From Leifsonia sp. ALI-44-B (GTDB taxonomy: Bacteria; Actinomycetota; Actinomycetes; Actinomycetales; Microbacteriaceae): 64,000 nt of DNA. The DNA is taken from the NCBI RefSeq assembly GCF_001984125.1, contig NZ_MTQL01000006.1, positions 496,001 to 560,000 of the forward strand, written 5' to 3'. The position numbers and the translations under genes are program-made. Shown one piece after another: positions 57,321 to 64,000 of this stretch. Below the pieces are notes generated by a model. That model saw nothing but the letters and a program-made list of their open reading frames with translations, had not been told where the DNA came from and did not search any database. How positions within the stretch are numbered: the stretch's first letter is position 1; every line of letters begins with the position of its first letter.

Positions 57321-58652
57321 CTAGGGGCGAACCTGGCCGGAACCGCGCACGATCCACTTGGTGCTCGTCAATTCGGGGAGGCCCATGGGTCCACGAGCAT
57401 GAAGCTTCTGGGTGCTGATGCCCACCTCGGCGCCGAACCCGAATTCGGCGCCATCCGTGAACCGCGTCGATGCGTTGACCATGACGACGGCCGAATCGAT
57501 CTCGGCGAGGAAGCGCTCGGCCGAGGCGACGTCGTCGGTGATGATCGACTCGGTGTGGCCCGTGGAGTAGCGGCGGATGTGCTCGAGGGCCTCGTCGAGG
57601 TCGTCGACGATGCGCACGGCGATGTCGAGCGTCATGTACTCGGTCTCCCAGTCCGCCTCGGTGGCGGGCACGACGTCGGGCGCGAGCGCGGCCGTGCGTG
57701 CGTCGCCGTGCAGGGTGACACCGGCGGAACGCAGGCGCTCGAGCACCTGGGGCAACACGCGCGCCGCGGCATCCCGGTGCACGAGAAGGGTTTCGACGGC
57801 GTTGCACACGCTCGGCCGCTGCACCTTGGCGTTCTCGACGATGTCGATCGCCCAGTCTTCGCGCGCCGAGGCGTCGAGGAAGATGTGCACGACACCCGCC
57901 CCTGTCTCGATGACGGGCACCTGCGAGTCACGCACGACGGTTTGGATGAGCGCAGCACTCCCCCGCGGAATCAGAACGTCGACCAGGCCCCTGGCCCGCA
58001 TGAGCTCGGCGGCACCGGGACGGCCGAAATCGTCGATGGTGTCGACGGCGTCGGCCGGCAGACCGGTACTCGTGAGCGCCTCACGGATGAGGGTGACGAG
58101 CACCCGGTTGCTGTTCTCGGCGGCCGTGCCACCGCGCAGGATGACGGCATTACCGCTCTTCAGGGCCAGGGCCGCGATGTCGATCGTCACGTTGGGGCGA
58201 GCTTCGTAGATGGCGCCGACGACGCCGAACGGCACGCGCACCTGGTCGATCTTGATGCCGTTGGGGAGGGTGCTGCCGCGCACCGTCTGGCCGATGGGAT
58301 CGGTGAGGCTCGAGATCTGGCGCACGGCGGCGGCGAGCCCGTGCAGGCGCGACTCGTCGAGACGCAGCCGGTCGAGGAGCCCCGACGCGAGACCGTTCAT
58401 CTGGCCGGCCTCCAGGTCGAGAGCGTTGGCCTCGACGATGCGCTCGATGTTCGCCTCGATCCCCGCCGCGATGGCGTGCAGGGCGGCGACGCGCTGGTTG
58501 CCGGTCGAACCGGCCAGGATGCGGGATGCCGCACGTGCCGCGATCAGGCGCTCGTGCACACCCGACACCACGTCGTCCGCGGGGGCGGCTGCGGGCACCG
58601 CGGAAGTGTCGTCACCGGAAACGTGCTGCGAAACATCGGCTGCCAGAGTCAT
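57321..58652 (-). CDS. proA: Gamma-glutamyl phosphate reductase
   Basis: Reduces gamma-glutamyl phosphate to glutamate semialdehyde in proline synthesis. The 443-residue aldehyde-dehydrogenase-like protein has the start ANIERIVEANALDLEAGQ, LPNGIKIDQVRVPFGVVGAIYEARPNVT, the catalytic cysteine in QRPSVCNAVETLLVH, and the closing LGMALHARGPMGL-like QKLHARGPMGLPELTSTKWIV. The ATG at 58652 has TAAACT at 6 nt and no ribosome binding site, suggesting that proA has its own leaderless transcript despite lying about 80 nt after proB. Confidence 0.96.
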   Translation of the reverse strand: MTLAADVSQHVSGDDTSAVPAAAPADDVVSGVHERLIAARAASRILAGSTGNQRVAALHAIAAGIEANIERIVEANALDLEAGQMNGLASGLLDRLRLDESRLHGLAAAVRQISSLTDPIGQTVRGSTLPNGIKIDQVRVPFGVVGAIYEARPNVTIDIAALALKSGNAVILRGGTAAENSNRVLVTLIREALTSTGLPADAVDTIDDFGRPGAAELMRARGLVDVLIPRGSAALIQTVVRDSQVPVIETGAGVVHIFLDASAREDWAIDIVENAKVQRPSVCNAVETLLVHRDAAARVLPQVLERLRSAGVTLHGDARTAALAPDVVPATEADWETEYMTLDIAVRIVDDLDEALEHIRRYSTGHTESIITDDVASAERFLAEIDSAVVMVNASTRFTDGAEFGFGAEVGISTQKLHARGPMGLPELTSTKWIVRGSGQVRP

Positions 58653-58664
58653 GACCCGAGTTTA
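58653..58664 (-). promoter_or_regulatory. Leaderless-type -10 element of proA
   Basis: TAAACT at 58664-58659 on the minus strand, six bases before the ATG. The spacer is CGGGTC and holds no ribosome binding site. Confidence 0.5.
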
Positions 58665-58735
58665 GCGATCGGGATGCTCGGGCGACACCGTGTGACGGCC
58701 CGACGACGAACGGGGGCGGCTGTGGCGAAAGACGC

Positions 58736-59530
58736 TTAGCGCGGTTGCGGTTCGAACCAGGTGCCGATCGGAGCGCCCTCAAGCGCCTGCTCGACCAGGG
58801 CAGTGGCGGTGACGAGGACGGCGGTGCCGGCATCCGCTGCCAGCCGTGCCGCCGAGACCTTGGTGGCCGCTCCCCCGGTGCCCACGCCCGACGCGGATTC
58901 TCCGAACGAGACACCCTCGAGCTGTTCCCCGGCGGCGACGTTGTCGATGCGCTGGGCGCCCGGCTCGCTGGGCGGTTTCGTGTAGAGCGCGTCGACATCG
59001 CTCAACAACACGAGCACATCGGCGCGGACGAGTTGCGACACGAGGGCCGCGAGTCGGTCGTTGTCGCCGAAGCGGATCTCGTGCGTCGCGACCGTGTCGT
59101 TCTCGTTGACGATGGGCAAGATGCGGAGCGACAGAAGCCGTTCCATCGCACGCTCGGCGTTGCTGCGGTGCGTCGGGTTCTCGAGGTCGCCCGCGGTCAG
59201 GAGAACCTGGCCGGCGACGATGTCGTAGCGGCGCAGGCTGTCCTGGTAGCGGTAGATGAGCACGTTCTGACCGACGGCGGCCGCGGCCTGTTGCGTGGCC
59301 AGGTCCGTGGGCCTCGAGTCGAGGCGCAGATGCGGCATTCCGGTCGCGATGGCACCGGACGACACCAGGATGACCTCGACCCCACGCCCGAACGCCCGCG
59401 CGAGCGCATCGACGAGGGGCTCGATCTGACCGGCGTTGTCGCCCGAAATCGAGGACGACCCGACCTTCACGACGACGCGTCGGGCGGCGGCGATGTCGCC
59501 GCGCCCGCGCACCTGCACAGCTTGCGCCAT
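58736..59530 (-). CDS. proB: Glutamate 5-kinase
   Basis: Phosphorylates glutamate in the first step of proline synthesis. The 264-residue amino-acid kinase has RRVVVKVGSSSISG, VSSGAIATGM, IPIVNENDTVATHEIRFGDNDRLAALV and the GTGGAATKVSAARLAADAGT motif near the end. It ends directly after the kinase domain: the C-terminal PUA domain of the E. coli enzyme is absent, as in many actinobacterial short forms. The ATG at 59530 lies 3 nt after the obg stop. Confidence 0.96.
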   Translation of the reverse strand: MAQAVQVRGRGDIAAARRVVVKVGSSSISGDNAGQIEPLVDALARAFGRGVEVILVSSGAIATGMPHLRLDSRPTDLATQQAAAAVGQNVLIYRYQDSLRRYDIVAGQVLLTAGDLENPTHRSNAERAMERLLSLRILPIVNENDTVATHEIRFGDNDRLAALVSQLVRADVLVLLSDVDALYTKPPSEPGAQRIDNVAAGEQLEGVSFGESASGVGTGGAATKVSAARLAADAGTAVLVTATALVEQALEGAPIGTWFEPQPR

Positions 59531-59533
59531 GTG

Positions 59534-61123
59534 TTACTCGGCTTTCTCCTCGGAGGAACCCTCGTGTTCGGAGCCCTCGGCGCCGGATGTCGCAGCCGAA
59601 TCGGCCTCGGCATCGTTCTCTTCGTCGACGTTCCACAACCCGGCTTCGCGTTCGCGCGCCAGCTCGGCACGCGCTTCGGCTTTGGCATCCATGCGCTCGA
59701 AGTAGTTCTCGCGGCGCTGGTTGCGGGTTGGGCGGAAGTTGTCGTCGAGTCGAGCGTCGGCACCACGCGGTGTGGTGATGAGCTCGGCAGTCGACGTGAG
59801 CGTGGGCTCCCAGTCGAAGACGACACCCTGGCCGGGGCCGATGACGACGGTCGAGCCGGCGACAGCGCCCGCCTTGAAGAGCTGGTCTTCGACGCCGAGC
59901 TTGGCCAGGCGGTCGGCGAGGAAGCCGACGGCCTCGTCGTTGGTGAAGTCGGTCTGCGCCACCCACCGCTGCGGCTTCTCGCCCAGGATGCGGTAGACGT
60001 TGCCGTAGGTGCCACCCTCGACGACGACCTTGAAGCCGCTGTCGTTGACGGCCTGCGGGCGGATGACGATGCGGGGGCGAGCGGCGGCCTCGGCTTCACG
60101 GGCACGGCGTTCGGTCTCGACGAGCTCGCCGAGCGCGTAGGACAGCTGACGCAGGCCCTCGTGGCTCACGGTCGAGATCTCGAACACGCGATAGCCGCGG
60201 GCCTCGAGGTCTGGCTTCACAAAGTCCGCGAGTTCCCGCCCCTCGGGCACGTCGATCTTATTGAGCGCGATGAGCTGCGGTCGCTCGAGCAGCGGCGTCT
60301 GGCCTTCGGGCACGGGGTATTTGCCGAGCTCGTTGAGGATGATGTCGAGATCGGTGAGCGGGTCGCGCCCGGGTTCGAGCGTGGCGCAGTCGAGAACGTG
60401 CAGCAGCGCGGAGCACCGCTCCACGTGACGCAGGAACTCGAGCCCCAGGCCCTTGCCTTCGCTGGCACCCTCGATGAGACCGGGCACGTCGGCCACGGTG
60501 TAGCGGGCGTCACCGGCCTGAACGACGCCGAGGTTGGGGTGCAGCGTGGTGAACGGGTAGTCGGCGATCTTGGGCTTGGCGGCCGAGATGGCGGCGACCA
60601 GGCTGGACTTGCCCGCGGACGGGTAGCCGACGAGCGCGATGTCCGCGACGATTTTGAGTTCGAGGAAGACGTCGCCTTCCCAACCCGGCGTTCCGAGCAG
60701 GGCGAAACCGGGTGCCTTGCGCTTGGTGCTGGAGAGGGCCGCGTTGCCGAGGCCGCCCTGGCCGCCGGGGGCGACGACGAAACGCATGCCGGGTTCGACG
60801 AAGTCGACCAGCTCGTTGCCGTCGGCGTCTTTCACGACCGTGCCGACGGGGACCGCGAGTTCCATCTCTTCGCCCATGAAGCCGGCGCGGTGGTCGCCCA
60901 TTCCGGCGCCGCCGTTCTGGGAGTGACGGTGGGGGGCGCGGTGGTAGGCCAGCAGTGTGGTGGTCTGCGTATCGGAGACGAGGACGATGTCGCCGCCGTG
61001 CCCGCCGTTGCCACCATCGGGGCCGGCGAGGGGCTTGAACTTCTCGCGTTTCACCGAAACGCAACCGTTTCCGCCGTTACCCGCACGCAAGTGCAGTGTT
61101 ACTCGATCGACGAATGTCGCCAC
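59534..61123 (-). CDS. obg: GTPase Obg
   Basis: An essential GTPase that helps 50S assembly and links growth to nucleotide levels. The 529-residue protein has the Gly-rich Obg fold (1-158, with [17 protein letters not shown] and [11 protein letters not shown]), the G domain with Walker [19 protein letters not shown] and ALNKIDVP, an OCT domain (about 345-430), and an Asp/Glu/Ser-rich tail. The GTG at 61123 has a strong GGAGG. The usual rplU-rpmA-obg order is kept, but a strong terminator separates rpmA from obg. Confidence 0.97.
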   Translation of the reverse strand: MATFVDRVTLHLRAGNGGNGCVSVKREKFKPLAGPDGGNGGHGGDIVLVSDTQTTTLLAYHRAPHRHSQNGGAGMGDHRAGFMGEEMELAVPVGTVVKDADGNELVDFVEPGMRFVVAPGGQGGLGNAALSSTKRKAPGFALLGTPGWEGDVFLELKIVADIALVGYPSAGKSSLVAAISAAKPKIADYPFTTLHPNLGVVQAGDARYTVADVPGLIEGASEGKGLGLEFLRHVERCSALLHVLDCATLEPGRDPLTDLDIILNELGKYPVPEGQTPLLERPQLIALNKIDVPEGRELADFVKPDLEARGYRVFEISTVSHEGLRQLSYALGELVETERRAREAEAAARPRIVIRPQAVNDSGFKVVVEGGTYGNVYRILGEKPQRWVAQTDFTNDEAVGFLADRLAKLGVEDQLFKAGAVAGSTVVIGPGQGVVFDWEPTLTSTAELITTPRGADARLDDNFRPTRNQRRENYFERMDAKAEARAELAREREAGLWNVDEENDAEADSAATSGAEGSEHEGSSEEKAE

Positions 61124-61181
61124 GAGCCCACCTCCTTCACCCTCAATTGTTCGCCGGATGTCGCCCGACGGTGTTGTAGCT

Positions 61182-61217
61182 AAAAAAACAGTGGGCGAGC
61201 CGAGGCTCGCCCACTGT
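61182..61217 (-). terminator. Strong terminator after rpmA
   Basis: A perfect 14-bp stem (ACAGTGGGCGAGCC/GGCTCGCCCACTGT) with a 2-base loop is followed on the minus strand by T7. It is the strongest intrinsic terminator in the window and would separate rplU-rpmA from obg. Confidence 0.95.
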
Positions 61218-61261
61218 CAGAAATCACTGCGACGCTTATCGCGCCGCTCGCGAATCGATGC

Positions 61262-61522
61262 TTATTCGGCAGCCGATGCGACGATGTTGACAACCTTGCG
61301 GCCGCCCTTGTTGCCGAACTCGACCGCGCCGGCCGAGAGGGCGAACAGCGTGTCGTCGCCGCCACGCCCGACGTTCACGCCGGGGTGGAAGTGCGTGCCG
61401 CGCTGGCGGACGATGATCTCGCCCGCGAGGACGACCTGACCGCCGAAGCGCTTGACACCGAGACGCTGTGCGTTGGAGTCACGACCGTTGCGAGTGGAAC
61501 TCGCACCCTTCTTGTGTGCCAT
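61262..61522 (-). CDS. rpmA: 50S ribosomal protein L27
   Basis: An 86-residue ribosomal protein reaching the peptidyl-transferase centre. It starts [29 protein letters not shown] with the mature N terminus at residue 2; no cleavable Firmicutes-type extension is present. GAGGAGAAG precedes the ATG. It follows rplU by 20 nt and precedes a strong terminator. Confidence 0.98.
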   Translation of the reverse strand: MAHKKGASSTRNGRDSNAQRLGVKRFGGQVVLAGEIIVRQRGTHFHPGVNVGRGGDDTLFALSAGAVEFGNKGGRKVVNIVASAAE

Positions 61523-61542
61523 CTGTTCTTCTCCTCGATGCC

Positions 61543-61851
61543 TTACTTGATGCCGGTGATCTTGACGCGCGTGAGCTCCTGACGGTGCCCCTGACGCTTC
61601 TTGTAACCGGTCTTGTTCTTGAACTTCTGGATGACGATCTTCGGACCGCGAAGGTTGCCGAGAACCTCTGCCGTGACGGTCACCTTGGCGAGCGAACCCG
61701 CGTCAGAGGTGATCTTGTCGCCATCGACGAGCAGGACAGCAGCGAGCTCGACGTTGCCTTCTGCATTGGCCTTGATCCGGTCCATCGTGACGATGGTGCC
61801 GACCTCTACCTTTTCTTGCCGACCGCCGGCGCGCACAACTGCGTAAACCAC
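61543..61851 (-). CDS. rplU: 50S ribosomal protein L21
   Basis: A 102-residue large-subunit protein binding 23S rRNA, with the family's [20 protein letters not shown] start and the closing [24 protein letters not shown]. The start is a GTG at 61851. The leader upstream is about 225 nt if the predicted promoter is correct, unusually long for this genome. Confidence 0.98.
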   Translation of the reverse strand: MVYAVVRAGGRQEKVEVGTIVTMDRIKANAEGNVELAAVLLVDGDKITSDAGSLAKVTVTAEVLGNLRGPKIVIQKFKNKTGYKKRQGHRQELTRVKITGIK

Positions 61852-62083
61852 TACTCGTACCTATCTTTGGGGAGCTCTACGCTCCGGTGAACATATTTCG
61901 GACAGTCACTGCCCGATGTTTCAGACAACTCCTGCACAGATTGAACGAGTCCGGATGGATATCCACACCGCTCGAGACCTGCACCGGTTGATCTGTACCG
62001 TTCGGCACCCCGCGAACGGGATGGCCTGCCGGTGTCAGAAAACCTGTGTGATGCGCGGATTGAACAACGCACACCAACGGTCA

Positions 62084-62112
62084 ACTCTACTCGATTACTT
62101 CTTCGGCCACAA
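62084..62112 (-). promoter_or_regulatory. Predicted rplU promoter
   Basis: A -35 TTGTGG (62112-62107) and -10 TAGAGT (62089-62084) with a 17-base spacer. Transcription would start near 62077, about 225 nt upstream of rplU. Confidence 0.5.
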
Positions 62113-62141
62113 ATGCGACCGGAGCTCTCTCGACACGTTCC

Positions 62142-62153
62142 TAAGATTGTCTC
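62142..62153 (+). promoter_or_regulatory. Leaderless-type -10 element of the DUF4031 gene
   Basis: TAAGAT at 62142-62147, six bases, then the ATG at 62154. No ribosome binding site is present. Confidence 0.55.
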
Positions 62154-62444
62154 ATGACCATCCTGATCGACCCGGCCGACTGGCCGGCCCACGACACGTT
62201 CTGGTCACATTTGGTGAGCGATTCTTCGATCGAGGAGTTGCACGACTTCGCGAAACGCAATGACGTGCCGCCGCGCAGTTTCGACCTGGACCATTATGAC
62301 GTTCCCGCCCGCGCCTATGAGCGATTGATCGCGGCCGGGGCAGTTCCTGTTCCGTCGAACGAACTGGTGCGGCGCCTGATCGCTTCCGGCCTTCGGGTAA
62401 AGGCGAAGGACCGAGCTCGAAAGCCCGGTCCTTCGTCGCGCTGA
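62154..62444 (+). CDS. DUF4031 domain protein
   Basis: A 96-residue protein with the typical TILIDPADWPAHDTFWSHLVSDSSIEELHDFAKRNDVPPRSFDLDHYDVP sequence of DUF4031. This small family, widespread in actinobacteria, has no known function; conserved His and Asp residues hint at metal or nucleotide binding, but this is not established. The ATG at 62154 has a -10 hexamer at leaderless spacing. It stands alone between rplU and the RNase E/G gene. Confidence 0.88.
   Translation: MTILIDPADWPAHDTFWSHLVSDSSIEELHDFAKRNDVPPRSFDLDHYDVPARAYERLIAAGAVPVPSNELVRRLIASGLRVKAKDRARKPGPSSR
62405..62434 (+). terminator. Hairpin at the end of the DUF4031 gene
   Basis: A perfect 9-bp stem GAAGGACCG/CGGTCCTTC overlaps the last codons of the gene. 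No T run follows, so its efficiency is uncertain. Confidence 0.45.
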
Positions 62445-62481
62445 GCTGCCCCGAGAGGTGCGTTTCCGCATCCGGGGCAGC
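62445..62481 (-). terminator. Hairpin after the RNase E/G gene
   Basis: A perfect 9-bp stem GCTGCCCCG/CGGGGCAGC with an inner TGCG/CGCA pairing lies right after the rne stop codon. There is no T tract on the minus strand, so it may be a weak terminator or a stabilising 3' end. Confidence 0.5.
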
Positions 62482-62490
62482 GTTGCGCCG

Positions 62491-64000
<1,510 letters not shown>

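Larger units (their letters stand above)
61852..62153. other. Divergent region with long rplU leader and DUF4031 gene promoter
   Basis: About 300 bases between rplU and the DUF4031 gene with no supported gene; short open frames here look incidental. On the minus strand TTGTGG (62112-62107) and TAGAGT (62089-62084) are 17 bases apart and make a good promoter for rplU. A small GGAGC/GCTCC hairpin (about 61870-61884) lies just before the rplU start. The plus-strand DUF4031 promoter occupies the other end. Confidence 0.55.

Noticed and set aside
61877-62077. Short open frames in the rplU leader as a regulatory peptide gene
   Set aside because: They have no ribosome binding site, no -10 at leaderless spacing and no codon run suggesting stalling; the composition looks incidental.

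Overview
The window is a gene-dense stretch of a high-GC actinobacterial chromosome, most likely Microbacteriaceae (genus not assigned). The evidence is the GC-rich codon use, frequent GTG/TTG starts, many 1-4 nt gene overlaps, and familiar actinobacterial gene blocks: dnaG-dgt-dusB, recO-uppS, HIT-phoH-ybeY-CBS protein-era, hrcA-dnaJ, holA-comEC-comEA, cydABDC, and rne-rplU-rpmA-obg-proB-proA-nadD-rsfS. Most genes lie on the minus strand. No phage, insertion sequence, rRNA operon, CRISPR array or defence system is visible. It reads as core chromosome, and its most interesting content is regulatory.

Layout. 1-9.3 kb: 5' part of a peptide-type ABC ATPase gene, dnaG, dgt, dusB, a divergent ybaK-type deacylase, a tiny coupled ORF, a FrnE-type DsbA protein, uppS, recO and a TRIC-like channel. 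9.3-18.3 kb: leuA with a leucine-rich leader peptide, an MprF-like aminoacyl-lipid synthase overlapping a membrane-anchored esterase, an orphan MacB-type ATPase, and a NarL-type two-component pair. 18.4-26.1 kb: era, a CBS/CorC-type membrane protein, ybeY, phoH, HIT protein, rsmE, dnaJ and hrcA, with a CIRCE operator. 26.1-33.7 kb: a DUF4870 protein, hemW, a DUF1990 protein, lepA, an epimerase, an aminotransferase and rpsT. 33.8-49 kb: holA, comEC, comEA, leuS, pabB and cydC-cydD-cydB-cydA. 49-54 kb: DedA, APP1-like phosphatase, FUSC protein, YceI, TetR regulator and tRNA-Ala(GGC). 54-64 kb: rsfS, an acidic tail-anchored protein, nadD, a small membrane protein, proA, proB, obg, rpmA, rplU, a DUF4031 protein and the 3' part of an RNase E/G gene.

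Genes working together include cytochrome bd oxidase with its CydDC exporter, the HrcA/DnaJ heat-shock pair under CIRCE, the DNA-uptake proteins ComEA/ComEC, proline synthesis (ProB/ProA), ribosome and RNA maturation (YbeY, Era, RsmE, RsfS, Obg, RNase E), and a probable aminoacyl-lipid synthase/hydrolase pair.

Two regulatory patterns stand out. First, at least a dozen genes have a TAnnnT hexamer placed exactly 6 nt before the start codon and no Shine-Dalgarno sequence, the geometry expected for leaderless mRNAs. In four of them the hexamer contains the stop codon of the gene upstream. Second, leuA has a 14-codon leader peptide with mutually exclusive hairpins, one of which would mask the leuA ribosome binding site.
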